Origin: Sphingobacterium tabacisoli | GTDB lineage: Bacteria; Bacteroidota; Bacteroidia; Sphingobacteriales; Sphingobacteriaceae | Reading direction: 5' to 3' | Assembly: GCF_017908035.1 (NCBI RefSeq) | Contig: NZ_JAEQMU010000002.1 | Coordinates: forward strand, 620,001 to 684,000 | DNA: 64,000 bases | Program-made: the position numbers and the translations under genes | The notes under the pieces: model-generated | Seen by the model: only the letters and a program-made list of their open reading frames with translations | Databases searched by the model: none | What the model was told of the DNA's origin: nothing | Shown here: positions 19,755 to 29,355 of the stretch, piece by piece | How positions within the stretch are numbered: the first letter of the stretch is position 1 | Layout: each line of letters starts with the position of its first letter

Positions 19755-19778
19755 TAGGGAGCAAAAAAATGCTCCCTA
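19755..19778 (-). promoter_or_regulatory. Intra-operon hairpin between susE/F-like and GH13 genes
   Basis: Nine-base-pair perfect stem (tagggagca / tgctcccta) around a six-base loop that is all T in the RNA-like strand of the operon. There is no T run after it, so it could tune mRNA stability or attenuate rather than fully end transcription. Confidence 0.55.
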
Positions 19779-19797
19779 TAAGAAGATGTGCGTTGAT

Positions 19798-20808
19798 CTA
19801 TTTCTTTTCCAAAGAATATTTGTAGCCTGTTGGATCTAAAATTAGTTTAACAAGATAAACTCCATCAGCTGCGACAGGTATATTTTCACCTGTATAACTT
19901 AGGTTATTCCCCTCTGTTATACCTAAGGCAATATCCCAATTGTCATTTTCCCGGAATTTAATCTGTTTACCTCCGGTGAGGTTTATGGTTATAGACCATT
20001 CGTATTTTCCTTTTTCGGCATTTGTGAGTTGCATATCTGTATCATTGTCCCATTGACCAGCAGTAGCGTCGCCAATTATGCCCCATTTTGAAGAAACGAG
20101 TTTATACGTTCGGTTTGCCGGGTCGGACATGTCCAGGCGTAACCGATAAAAGCCATCTGCTGGAACAGTTATATTTTCTTCGTTTTCTGAAGTGATTTTG
20201 CCAGGTTCATCAGGTAGCATTCCCATATCTCCATCCCAACCTGTATTTGTAGGGATCAGTTTTAAGCCATCTCCTGCCTTGGTGAGGTATCCATAGTAAT
20301 CATACCACTCTATTGTTTTTCCATCTTTTTCTGATGTGAATCTATTAAATTTAATAGCTAGCGAGGGTTCCCATCCAGCCGAAGAAGATCCACCAAGTAC
20401 ATAGTAATCTTTAATTTGTGATTTTGAGAATACGATTTCTCGGGTTTCTTTTGTACCACTGAAACTTAAGGTAAGTTAATAATTTCCATGCCAACTCCCG
20501 TCTTCGGGAATTAGAACTTCAGTGTCAAAGATGTAAGAGCTATTTTCATTTTTTATATCCTCTTGAAAAACAATTGAATCTTGATTATTAATCGGTGCCA
20601 GTGTTAGTGTACCCGACGATAGATTTTTTGCGATAAAATTTATCGTCAATTTTTCACCAAAAAAGGCGGTGTCTGCAATTGAAGGGGCAAAGGTTGCTGC
20701 CGGTATTCCATCATCAAATTTATACTCTTTTTTACACCCTATTAATGTAGTGATAATTAAGAAGGTAATTCCGATGACGTAGCTGAAAATTATATAATTT
20801 GTTTTCAT
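19798..20808 (-). pseudogene. SusE/SusF-type starch-binding lipoprotein broken by one in-frame stop
   Basis: The frame opens at ATG 20808 with a lipoprotein signal (IGCKKE) and an Ig-like N-terminal domain, reaches a TAA at 20476-20478, and then continues in the same frame, without another interruption, to the stop at 19798. The rest carries clear SusE/F repeats: WGIIGDATAGQWDNDTDM, then KFRENDNWDIALG, the CBM-like pattern that binds starch. Without the stop the protein would be 336 residues. One base change (TAC to TAA after HGNY) would explain it, as would a sequencing error. It lies between SusD and the GH13 gene, the position of susE/susF in Bacteroides. Confidence 0.85.
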
Positions 20809-20891
20809 ATGTGCCTAATTTTTTATTTAATGGTCAGTAACTTGTTCCGATTGTCTTCGATGAGCTCCTTGCGTCGGTTTTTCGGAATGAA

Positions 20892-20924
20892 ATACTCATG
20901 TTTTGCTTCGCGAAACACGAGTAT
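20892..20924 (-). promoter_or_regulatory. Hairpin between SusD and SusE/F genes
   Basis: Imperfect inverted repeat (atactcatgttt and its near-complement gtgtttcgcg... side, ending in gtat) with a GC-rich loop. No T run follows on the minus strand. Such hairpins behind susD genes could set different mRNA levels along the operon. Confidence 0.45.
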
Positions 20925-20947
20925 CTCCTAGTTATTGTTTTGACGAA

Positions 20948-22486
20948 TTAATTTGGGTATCCAGGATTTTGTTGTAGATTAGAATTACTGATCCGCGCTG
21001 CCGTCGGTATTGGAAATAGTCTTTCCGTAGCCAGATCGGTTTGCCCCTTGAATAAATTTGGATCATCAAAGGTTCCAAACCTGATCATATCGGTTCTTCT
21101 CGTCATTTCCATCACAAGTTCTCTTCCTCTCTCATCATAAATTGCTTTTAGAGTTAAAGAAGCTGTATTAAATCTTTTCGATGGATTGGAATTAAAAGCA
21201 CGATCCCGAATTTTATTGATTGATTCCAATGCCTCTACCAAATTCCCTTTGGTACTACCTCTTACGATAGCTTCTGTTTTCATTAATAGAACATCGGCAT
21301 AGCGATATATAATGATGTCATTATTTGCATTGTTGCTGACAGCGTTGGGATCTGGAGCGTATTTTACATTTCGCGCTCCTGCAAGACGTCCTAAATTATC
21401 TCCAGCACCTAAATCGAATGCGGGGAAGAAATAGGGATCTAATATTACATTTATTCCATTAAAAATTAAATTTCCACCCTTGCTATCCTTTTGTTGCCCA
21501 TAAAGCCATTGTGCCTTTCGAAGGTCTTCATCTTCAAATTTATCGAAAAATGCGGGGGTGGTACACCACCCGTTCCATGGATTAGTTGTCAACTTGTAGG
21601 TGTCGCGGTGTCCATAATGGAGTGTTTTGTTGAATAATAAATTTCCTGTTGCTTTTTGAGCATCAAAGGGTACAGAAAAAATTGGCTCTTTACTTGATGG
21701 ACCATTGTCGGGAGCAAACATGGAAAAGTAATTTGTTTCCAAATCGTATTTTCCAGAATTTATGACGGCATTACAATGTTCAACAACTTTATCCCATTGC
21801 GGAATGCCCGTGTAGACTTCTGCATTTAAATATAATTTTGCCAATAGGGTATGTGCCATCCATTTTGTTGGTCTACCGTAAGTTTTTGAACTGACTTCTT
21901 CGGAAAGAAGGGGCAGATTTGTTTCTAATTCGGTTGCAATAAATTCAAAAACTTTGTTTCTTTTTTCTTGAACTGGAGCACTTGCATTCTGATCAAAGGT
22001 GGTCACTATCGGAATATTTCCAAATGCATCCATCATGCAGAAATAATACCATGCACGCATGGTTTTAACTTCTGCCATGGTCTGGTTCTTTAAATCACTT
22101 TCTGCAAGAGGTTCATACATCTTTAATATAAGATTTGAAGAACCGATAGCGTTAAATCCCCATTCCCAAGAATTTCGCATCAATTCGCTGGAGGGGGTCC
22201 AGGTATGAAAATGCATTTCCTGCCATTTACCTCCGTCAAACCAATCACCCCCTCGGGTAGGAACAATTACTTCATCCGTACAGGTTTGTTGTAAGTCGTA
22301 ATAGTTATTATTAAAAAAGCTCTGCGCTGCTGTGTATACAGGACCTGTAAGTGCTACAAATTGTTCCGGCGTTTTCGGGAAATTCTGTTCCGTATAGACT
22401 GCATATACCGAATCGTCAAATTTGGTACAGGATATAGAAAAACCTATTATTGTTGCTGCAGATAATATGATGCTGATATTCTTCAT
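20948..22486 (-). CDS. SusD-family starch-type lipoprotein
   Basis: 512 residues from ATG 22486, chosen because it opens the lipoprotein signal (MKNISIILSA, lipobox ISCTKF); a longer start at 22513 would overlap the SusC stop codon by one base and add nine residues in front of the signal. SusD features: NFPKTPEQFVALTGPVY, the TPR-like helix MRAWYYFCMMDAFG, and a C-terminal MEMTRRTDMIRFG segment. With the SusC before it, this captures maltodextrin at the cell surface. Part of the sus-like operon read on the minus strand. Confidence 0.93.
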   Translation of the reverse strand: MKNISIILSAATIIGFSISCTKFDDSVYAVYTEQNFPKTPEQFVALTGPVYTAAQSFFNNNYYDLQQTCTDEVIVPTRGGDWFDGGKWQEMHFHTWTPSSELMRNSWEWGFNAIGSSNLILKMYEPLAESDLKNQTMAEVKTMRAWYYFCMMDAFGNIPIVTTFDQNASAPVQEKRNKVFEFIATELETNLPLLSEEVSSKTYGRPTKWMAHTLLAKLYLNAEVYTGIPQWDKVVEHCNAVINSGKYDLETNYFSMFAPDNGPSSKEPIFSVPFDAQKATGNLLFNKTLHYGHRDTYKLTTNPWNGWCTTPAFFDKFEDEDLRKAQWLYGQQKDSKGGNLIFNGINVILDPYFFPAFDLGAGDNLGRLAGARNVKYAPDPNAVSNNANNDIIIYRYADVLLMKTEAIVRGSTKGNLVEALESINKIRDRAFNSNPSKRFNTASLTLKAIYDERGRELVMEMTRRTDMIRFGTFDDPNLFKGQTDLATERLFPIPTAARISNSNLQQNPGYPN

Positions 22487-22512
22487 GTTGTTATATTTAA
22501 TAATCCAATTCA

Positions 22513-25500
22513 TTAAAAACCTAAGCTTAATCCAAGTAAAAATGAACGCGTTTTAGGATAATAATTTCTATCATCAATACCGGGTGCCAAAGCCCCTGCA
22601 TTATTAGGGGCCGTAAATGCAACCTCTGGATCAATCCCTGAATAATTGGTAAGAACGAAAAGGTTTTGCCCTGTAAAATAGACTCTGGCGTTTCTAAAAT
22701 AATTCCTGTTTTTTAGATTAAAGGTATAGCCCACAGTTGCGTTATCTAAGCGCAAGAATGATGCGTCTTCTATCCATCTGCTTGAAGGTATAGGTGCTTC
22801 AAAAATTCCCTCCTCCGCTGCAATGACGGATATATTGGTCGTAGCTGCTTGGGGCAATCTGGATAAATCTGCACGCGTGGCGTTGAAGACATCATTTCCA
22901 TACATACCTCTAAAGAAAAATGAAAGGTCGAATTTGTTGTAGGTGAAAGCGTTATTCCAACCGTAGGTGAAATCTGGTAACGCATTTCCTAAAACTTGAT
23001 AATCGGTAATGGCTGAAAGCTTATCCGCTGTTACGAGCTCTCCATTAGCTTTTTCATAAATCGTTTTTTGGGCGGTTGCATCATATCCGATATACTTAAA
23101 GGTCGCGAAAGAACCAATCGGCAATCCTGGTTTAACAATGCTTGCGGTTTGTTGGGTCCATCCATCTAAACCAAAAAAGTATTCATAACGTTCTGCTACA
23201 GAGAGATTCCCTACGTTGCTCGATAGTGAGCCGATACGGTTTTGATTTCGGGAAAGATTGAACGATGAGGTCCAGGTCCAATTTTGTTTTTTGATAATAT
23301 CGGCACTAATAGATACTTCAAAACCCTTATTTGTCATCGAGCCTCCATTAGCCAGTAGCGTGTTGAATAGGTAAGGAGGAGTAGGTACAGTGTAATAATA
23401 AAGTAGATCTTCGGTTTTTTTATCGTAGTACTCAACGGTAGTCTGAATACGGTTGTTAAGAAATGATAAATCAAGACCTATATTAAACATTCCGGTAGTT
23501 TCCCATTTAAGATCTGGATTTGCATTGGAACTCGGACCGTAACTACTAACCCATTTCCCATCGTACATAAATTGATTTCCTTGTACACCAAACTGTAATA
23601 GGGATGCGTAGGGGACTATATTTTGATTTCCGGATTGACCGTAACCCACGCGCAATTTAATATCATCAAATGCCTTTTGATCTTTCATGAAAGCTTCTTG
23701 TGAAATCCTCCAGGCAGCACCAATCGATGGAAATAGAGCCCATCTGTTATTGGCTCCGAATCGAGAAGAGCCATCTCTACGTACAGTTGCATTCAACATA
23801 TATCGGCTGTGATAATTATAGTTGATCCTTCCAAAATAAGAGATAAGTATACTTTCTTGCTTTTGAGGAAAACCTGAGAAAGGGAGAAATCCAGCAGCGG
23901 GGTTTCCTAAACCAAGATTATTGGCTCCAAGTGCATCTGACGTAAAATTGGTATTTATGGCATCAATTCCATCATTGACAATAGAATTCTGATAAGAATG
24001 TCCTACGAGTATTTTAAAATTGTGATTTTCAATTTCTTTGCTGTAATTTAAGACAGCTTCATAGACCTTTTCCGTTCCTTTTGTGGCCGTGCGGTTAGCA
24101 TAGCCAATACCTAGTGCTCGTGGATCGAAATCTTCCCTACTCTGATAATAATAACGATCGTATCTGTTTCGTTGTAATGAGCCAGAAAGATCGAACACTA
24201 ATCCAGAGAGAATGTCTACACTGATTTTTCCATTTACTAAAGTTGTATTGCGCTCTTGATTTTCGGATCGCTGGTTTAGAATGGCCACTGGGTTAAAATA
24301 ATTTGTCCTTCCTGGAACTTGAAAATATCCACCGTATTGACTATAATTTTCGTCTTTTTTTATTGGCGATACAGGTAGAAACTTTGCTGCATTGTTAAAT
24401 ACATTGAAATCGATATGATTTGAAAATGTATTACTATTACTTACCATTAAACCCAAACGAAGTCTGTTGTCAAAAGCACTTTGGTCCAGTGTGATGCGGC
24501 CATTCAAACGCTGTAGGTCATTCTTTTTGACTATACCTTGATTTTTGAAAAAATTGATCGAAGCGCTATATTTCGTGGTCTCTGCACCTCCATTTATAGA
24601 TAAATTTTGATTGTGCGAAATCCCATTGCGATAAAGTTGCGCTTGCCAGTCTGTATCATATCCAGCCTCACTTTCAGCAACCTGCATATTGTACTTTTCT
24701 AAGAAGCTTCTATACTCGCTAGCACTAAGCACATCGATCCTATTGGATATATTTTCAGTTGCTGCGTATCCACTGTAATTGATTTCGGCTTTTCCTAGGC
24801 TACCACGCTTGGTCGTGACCATAATTACTCCGTTAGCAGCTCTTGATCCATATATCGCTGTAGAAGAAGCATCGCGCAAAATATCCATTGAGACGATGTC
24901 TTCGGGGGATACTACATTAATATCGGCTCCTGGTACCCCGTCTATTACATAAAAGGGAGCGGTCCCTGCGGTTAATGAGGAAGGTCCGCGCAATTGGATG
25001 GTAGGAGAGGCTGTAGGATCGCCTCCACCACGGTTGATTATTAATCCGGGGACTTTTCCTACTAAAAGTTGATCCGCTGATCCAACTACACCTTTATTGA
25101 AATTTTTAGGAGTTATTGTGGTAATGGATCCTGTTAGGTCCTGCCTTTTTTGTGTGCCATATCCAACTACTACCACCTCACCGAGAGCCTGGCTGTCGGG
25201 TACGAGTTCAATAATAATCATTGATGACGTCTTATTGTCAACGGCAATAGTCTGCGATTGATAACCAATATAATTGACTGTAAGTTGATTTTTTCCTAAA
25301 CTAATATTCCTGAACGTAAATTTTCCTTCCGCGTCTGTTTGTGTAGCGGTTGTTGTACCTTCTATCGCGATCGTAGCTCCTGATAGGGGTTGCTTTAAAT
25401 GATTAAAAACTTGTCCGGAAATATTTTGGGATTGGGCTAGAATTAATGATATCCCCCATACTTTAAAAAGGAATAATAATCCTAACATTTTTAAATTAAA

Positions 25501-25515
25501 TGTCTTTTCTCTCAT
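22513..25515 (-). CDS. SusC-family TonB-dependent receptor, starch locus
   Basis: 1000 residues, full length. Signal peptide to about residue 27 (LAQS), carboxypeptidase-regulatory-like domain (SGQVFNHLKQPLSG to about 110), TonB-box/plug region starting EVVVVGYGTQKRQDLTGS, the plug motif DASSTAIYGSRAANGVI, then the 22-strand barrel ending LGLSLGF. It imports oligosaccharide across the outer membrane using TonB energy; with SusD, GH13, GH65 and a maltose-type transporter next door, the ligand is almost surely maltodextrin. First gene of the tight operon; the propeller gene upstream is 75 bases away. Confidence 0.95.
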   Translation of the reverse strand: MREKTFNLKMLGLLFLFKVWGISLILAQSQNISGQVFNHLKQPLSGATIAIEGTTTATQTDAEGKFTFRNISLGKNQLTVNYIGYQSQTIAVDNKTSSMIIIELVPDSQALGEVVVVGYGTQKRQDLTGSITTITPKNFNKGVVGSADQLLVGKVPGLIINRGGGDPTASPTIQLRGPSSLTAGTAPFYVIDGVPGADINVVSPEDIVSMDILRDASSTAIYGSRAANGVIMVTTKRGSLGKAEINYSGYAATENISNRIDVLSASEYRSFLEKYNMQVAESEAGYDTDWQAQLYRNGISHNQNLSINGGAETTKYSASINFFKNQGIVKKNDLQRLNGRITLDQSAFDNRLRLGLMVSNSNTFSNHIDFNVFNNAAKFLPVSPIKKDENYSQYGGYFQVPGRTNYFNPVAILNQRSENQERNTTLVNGKISVDILSGLVFDLSGSLQRNRYDRYYYQSREDFDPRALGIGYANRTATKGTEKVYEAVLNYSKEIENHNFKILVGHSYQNSIVNDGIDAINTNFTSDALGANNLGLGNPAAGFLPFSGFPQKQESILISYFGRINYNYHSRYMLNATVRRDGSSRFGANNRWALFPSIGAAWRISQEAFMKDQKAFDDIKLRVGYGQSGNQNIVPYASLLQFGVQGNQFMYDGKWVSSYGPSSNANPDLKWETTGMFNIGLDLSFLNNRIQTTVEYYDKKTEDLLYYYTVPTPPYLFNTLLANGGSMTNKGFEVSISADIIKKQNWTWTSSFNLSRNQNRIGSLSSNVGNLSVAERYEYFFGLDGWTQQTASIVKPGLPIGSFATFKYIGYDATAQKTIYEKANGELVTADKLSAITDYQVLGNALPDFTYGWNNAFTYNKFDLSFFFRGMYGNDVFNATRADLSRLPQAATTNISVIAAEEGIFEAPIPSSRWIEDASFLRLDNATVGYTFNLKNRNYFRNARVYFTGQNLFVLTNYSGIDPEVAFTAPNNAGALAPGIDDRNYYPKTRSFLLGLSLGF

Positions 25516-25590
25516 GTTGGCTTGTTTAAGTAGTTGGTTAACTGTTTTTTTTATCTTTCTTTGGCTTTAGGCTTAGTGTTCATTTTCCGG

Positions 25591-26922
25591 CTACGGAATA
25601 GACAACGCGTATAAGTAGCCTTCTGAGCTTCCTATGTATAATGTGTTTTTTGCATAGCTGGGAGAAGAAATGAATGAACCTAATTTATAAAACTCATTTA
25701 ATACTTTTTCATTGGTATCGTAAAATTGCATATCGCTGCCATTCGCTGTGTATTCAAAATTTAAATTCCCTTCTTTATCTAATATTGTCTTTTTATTTTT
25801 TATTCGACCTTCGGTTTCAAAAACGGATATTGTTTTTCCACTAATAGGGTTTACTTGATGTATCATACCTGAAAAATCTGCAATGAATAGTCCTTTTTCT
25901 GTAAGTAGCGGTGAACTAAGATTATAACCATGGGTTTTTAATCGGAACTTTTCAACACCCGTTATGGCATTTAGGGCAACAACCAGGTAAGAGTCTGAAG
26001 TAGATGTGTACACCATACTGTCACGGACTGTGGCGGTAGAAACCACCCATGAATTTTCAGCATTGAATTTCCAATCCAAATTTCCGGTTTTATAATCCAG
26101 GACATGAAGATAACCGTCTCTAGCTCCCAAATAAATCCTATCATATGCTCCTACAGGCGAAGCTTGAATACCTTCTAATACTTTCATTTGAGTATCGGAT
26201 TCTGTTTTGTATTTCCATATTTCTTTGCCCGTGGCGGGATCTAATGCATAGACATACGTATCCCAACTTCCAAATAATAAAATATCACGATATATTGAAG
26301 GTGTAGATCTTATTGGTCCGTTGGTTTTAAATTTCCATATTAATGAACCTGTTTCAGCATTTAGTGCATATAAATAACCATCACTACTACCGAAATATAC
26401 CGTTGTTTTTGCACCGGAGTTTTTAATAAGGGGCGAAGAGATTATGAAATCATATTGGTCTTCCATAAATTGGTGTGATGGCAACATTCCCCATAAACCA
26501 TAACTTCCGATTTTCTTTTCAAAGCCTGTTTTGAATTTCCAGATTTCTTTACCTGTTAATAAGTCAATTGCATAATAATGTCCATCCATGCTACCAAAGT
26601 ATACCTTGTCGTTAGATATTGCAGGAGTTGAAGTAATCTGACCTTGACTTTTAAAACGCCAAATTTCTTCTCCGGATGTTTCATCCAATGCATATATGTT
26701 TTTGTCGTTGCTACCTACAATGACTTTCCCTTCTATACATATTGGGGATGAAATTATCATTCCACGCGATTTAAAAATCCATTTTACTAAAATTGTTGTA
26801 TCTGCGGTGAATGTGAATTGTGAGATGGAGGACGGTAGCATGTAATGGGGACCTGAATAACTTGTCGTATAGCTGAAGAAAAAAAATAAAACTAAATAAA
26901 TTATTCTGTGAGAAATTTTCAT
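25591..26922 (-). CDS. Exported PQQ-type beta-propeller protein
   Basis: 443 residues with an N-terminal signal sequence and at least seven propeller blades of the PQQ/YVTN type, each with a phrase like GKEIWKFKTG or the blade motif YLYALNAETG. No catalytic domain is present. It sits directly upstream of SusC on the same strand and is probably the first gene of the operon; binding of polysaccharide or assembly of the uptake complex at the outer surface is inference. The BamB-like fold is an alternative reading, but the location fits a locus-specific binding protein better. Confidence 0.85.
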   Translation of the reverse strand: MKISHRIIYLVLFFFFSYTTSYSGPHYMLPSSISQFTFTADTTILVKWIFKSRGMIISSPICIEGKVIVGSNDKNIYALDETSGEEIWRFKSQGQITSTPAISNDKVYFGSMDGHYYAIDLLTGKEIWKFKTGFEKKIGSYGLWGMLPSHQFMEDQYDFIISSPLIKNSGAKTTVYFGSSDGYLYALNAETGSLIWKFKTNGPIRSTPSIYRDILLFGSWDTYVYALDPATGKEIWKYKTESDTQMKVLEGIQASPVGAYDRIYLGARDGYLHVLDYKTGNLDWKFNAENSWVVSTATVRDSMVYTSTSDSYLVVALNAITGVEKFRLKTHGYNLSSPLLTEKGLFIADFSGMIHQVNPISGKTISVFETEGRIKNKKTILDKEGNLNFEYTANGSDMQFYDTNEKVLNEFYKLGSFISSPSYAKNTLYIGSSEGYLYALSIP

Positions 26923-27379
26923 TTCATTAATAAATTGTGTTTATAAAATTGGTGTCTAATTCGTAGAACCAAATATAGCATAGCTTTTTAATCGAATAAA
27001 CCTCAATATGGTATAAAGTAGATTCTTTATCTTGCTATGTGTCTGGTTGTTAGATTGTTTGATTGGTTGTGGGTAGTCGTAAAAGTAGACCTAAATGAGC
27101 TTTTTAATCTATTCAAACCCAGAAAATAATGCGTTACTTCTTTTTTTTTAATAAGTTTTGGTCATTAGATCGCTGAAAATTATGAAAAGAAATGTTTGAG
27201 TGTTATAGATTTAAAATTTTACATCTCAAAGAAAAACGCTTGAAGCTGCGTTGAGAACCATATCATACATCCCATCTGCAATTAATTAGAGTCATAAGTA
27301 ATATGGGGCTATTCGGAAAAATAATTGGTAACAATGCTGTCTTTTGCTATCTATACTTAGATAACCAATACGTTTGCAA
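26923..27379. other. Intergenic, AT-rich; likely promoter region of the sus-like operon
   Basis: 457 bases with no coding frame I can support. It must hold the start of the minus-strand starch operon. A TAnnTTTG-type box reads on the minus strand at 26973-26980 (tatatttg), but I found no well-placed upstream box, so no promoter is claimed. Confidence 0.4.
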
Positions 27380-27910
27380 ATGGATATTTCTATTTTACAG
27401 TTACGTCGATTGCTTCTATCTCATACGCAGGATAATCTTGATGCGGAATGGAATGCATTGTATTCAGCTTTAAGCCCTATACATTGTGCCAAAGGATAGC
27501 GTCTGTTGAGTAATAGGGGGGATATCTGTTTTTTAGCGGAAGGAATTCTATTAAAAACACAACTTACCACCATAACACGTATTATCAAGGCCGATCAGCT
27601 CATTTTTGTCCCCTTACGGCCTAAAGCGGTCTACTTTCAGGCACTATCCCATTGTCGTCTTCTGTTGTTATCAAGAGATTCGTTGTATGCTATCATCGAG
27701 CGATTTCCTCGAGCGGTACGCATCTATGATAGTTTACTGGATCTGTGGTTTGAGCAGAGTGACGAACGACTGCTATTGTTAGAGATGCAGAAGGCCGAGC
27801 GTATAGATGTTTTTATGCGGCAGCACAAAGATGTATATCCCTATATGTCCCGGCGTGATATTGCCAACTATATATCGGTGAGCGAGGAGTACCTTCGAAA
27901 AAATAGGTGA
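27380..27910 (+). pseudogene. Crp/Fnr-family regulator with an in-frame TAG
   Basis: ATG 27380 opens a frame (MDISILQLRRLLLSHTQDNL) that meets TAG at 27497-27499 and continues in the same frame as a Crp/Fnr-like protein: the effector-domain strand AEGILLKTQL, a central helix with RAVRIYDSLLDLWF, and a C-terminal helix-turn-helix of RRDIANYISVSEEYL type. The whole would be 176 residues, short for the family, as the effector domain is reduced. A restart at TTG 27506 could make a 134-residue product. Probably a dead gene, or one stop from being alive. Confidence 0.7.
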
Positions 27911-28249
27911 AAACATTGGTGTTTGTGTTTATCATAGCTTATGGGTTAATAAGCCAAATATATCCGATTTTGAGAAGAATAATTGTGCGTAAATTGATGG
28001 GTAATAAGCATATATTGATGAGAATGTGTAGCGATTTATGACACATCTTTAAAGTGTAATAGTCGGCTTTCTGAAAAAGAATTAATATTTACGCAATCGA
28101 TTGTGTAAATGCTACGTAAAATAGTTTTATGAGTTTTGTTTTCTGAATATTTTACTGATTATCAGTGATGCCATTGTTGTTTTTGTTGTTTTTTGGGAGT
28201 TTTGTAGAATAATATCTTATAACACTGTAAGTCATTGTCCCAACAGTCG

Positions 28250-28495
28250 ATGAAACCCGTTAAGACCAACAAAATATATAAACTCATCCTGTATCCCGAC
28301 AGTGAAAGTGGGGAAAAGCGGACGCTGTTTTTGGAGCAAAAAGAAGACAGAATATTTCGAGCGGTCCATTCAGATGATAAAACTTTGTTGAAATTAAAAT
28401 CCTTAAATATTCGAAATATTGTTTACGCTCTATGTATAAAAAGGATAGAACCATTGAAAATACGGGGACTCATCGCTTTCCAAGATGGGGGCTAA
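28250..28495 (+). CDS. Small hypothetical protein
   Basis: 81 residues from ATG 28250 (a TTG at 28235 is in frame). Basic N-terminus, then YKLILYPDSESGEKRTLFLE and a mixed beta pattern; no family recognised. It is followed by a perfect 12-bp inverted repeat at 28494-28538, which supports it being a single transcribed gene. Confidence 0.45.
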   Translation: MKPVKTNKIYKLILYPDSESGEKRTLFLEQKEDRIFRAVHSDDKTLLKLKSLNIRNIVYALCIKRIEPLKIRGLIAFQDGG

Positions 28496-28538
28496 GTTTA
28501 TCTAAAAATATTAAAGAAAAATAAAATTAGATAAACTT
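28494..28538 (+). terminator. Inverted repeat behind the small protein gene
   Basis: Arms aagtttatctaa (28494-28505) and ttagataaactt (28527-28538) are exact complements, with a 21-base A-rich loop. The first arm overlaps the stop codon of the small gene. All A/T-rich, so a weak terminator at best; the rest of 28539-28764 shows nothing. Confidence 0.4.
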
Positions 28539-28764
28539 TAGATAAATATTAGGATTAGATGTTTTATTAATTTGTTGTTTTTTAATACTTTATGTTTGTC
28601 TAAAAAATGTGAAAGAGAAATAAATTTAGATGAACTTTACACATTTTATGAAGTCCTCTTTGAGATAATACAACCCCATTAAAAGATGTTTACTCTTTTT
28701 TAGCTTTTTTTAAGCGCTGACACAAAGTTAATTACAGTTGGTGAAAGCCATATTTATCGAGGTG

Positions 28765-29355
28765 TTATATCGCTGTTTTAAAAGATTTGTGTTGGCTTTT
28801 TAAATCCTGTAAAAATTCCTTGAAGAATGCACATCTTGCGGTAACTTTATCAAAGTCAAGCTCGGAGAAGAGCTCCTTGCAATCCGATTCCACATATCTT
28901 CTTTTAGCTTTTCGGGTTTCCGATTTTAATCTTTCCTTAGGATCCTTTAGGCTTGAAGGATCACCGGCAAAAGAAAGTGATACCCCATATCTCTTATTGA
29001 ACGGAATGAGGTCGGCAAATATAATGGCTTCCAGTTCCCATATATTTAGCAATAATACCGTAGAGCAGCCATTGGCAGCATCCTTTATTTTCTTGTGCCA
29101 ATTTTGACGTTCGAGGACTTTAGCGCTTTCCGATTTAAAAGCATCTAGGTCTCTAATACATATCAAGATATCATAGGGTGTACTTTTCGTTTCGGCTCCT
29201 ACGGTTTTATAGAATTTAGGAGAGTCCAGATGGCACCCGCGAATGTTTTTGCAGATTGTTTTAAAATTTGCAATCGCTCCCAACTTCGGTCTCAAAAGAT
29301 TTTGGATAGCCGTAGTATCGTTGGGATCTTCACCTATTACACCGATTTTAATCAT
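28765..29355 (-). CDS. TOPRIM-like nuclease subunit, partner of AAA ATPase
   Basis: 196 residues from ATG 29355, chosen because it forms an ATGA overlap with the stop of the upstream ATPase gene. TOPRIM-like signs: an N-terminal strand with Glu9 (KIGVIGEDPND), the acidic pair Asp69/Asp71 after a hydrophobic strand (ILICIRDLDAF), and the helix NIWELEAIIFAD seen in DUF4276/OLD-type proteins. A basic C-terminal part may bind nucleic acid. Together with the ATPase this looks like a split OLD/PARIS-like module that attacks nucleic acid when triggered by phage. The exact family cannot be fixed by eye. Confidence 0.7.
   Translation of the reverse strand: MIKIGVIGEDPNDTTAIQNLLRPKLGAIANFKTICKNIRGCHLDSPKFYKTVGAETKSTPYDILICIRDLDAFKSESAKVLERQNWHKKIKDAANGCSTVLLLNIWELEAIIFADLIPFNKRYGVSLSFAGDPSSLKDPKERLKSETRKAKRRYVESDCKELFSELDFDKVTARCAFFKEFLQDLKSQHKSFKTAI

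Noticed and set aside
26973..26980. TATATTTG box on minus strand as promoter of the starch operon
   Set aside because: No -33 box at a fitting distance; AT-rich region makes chance matches likely.
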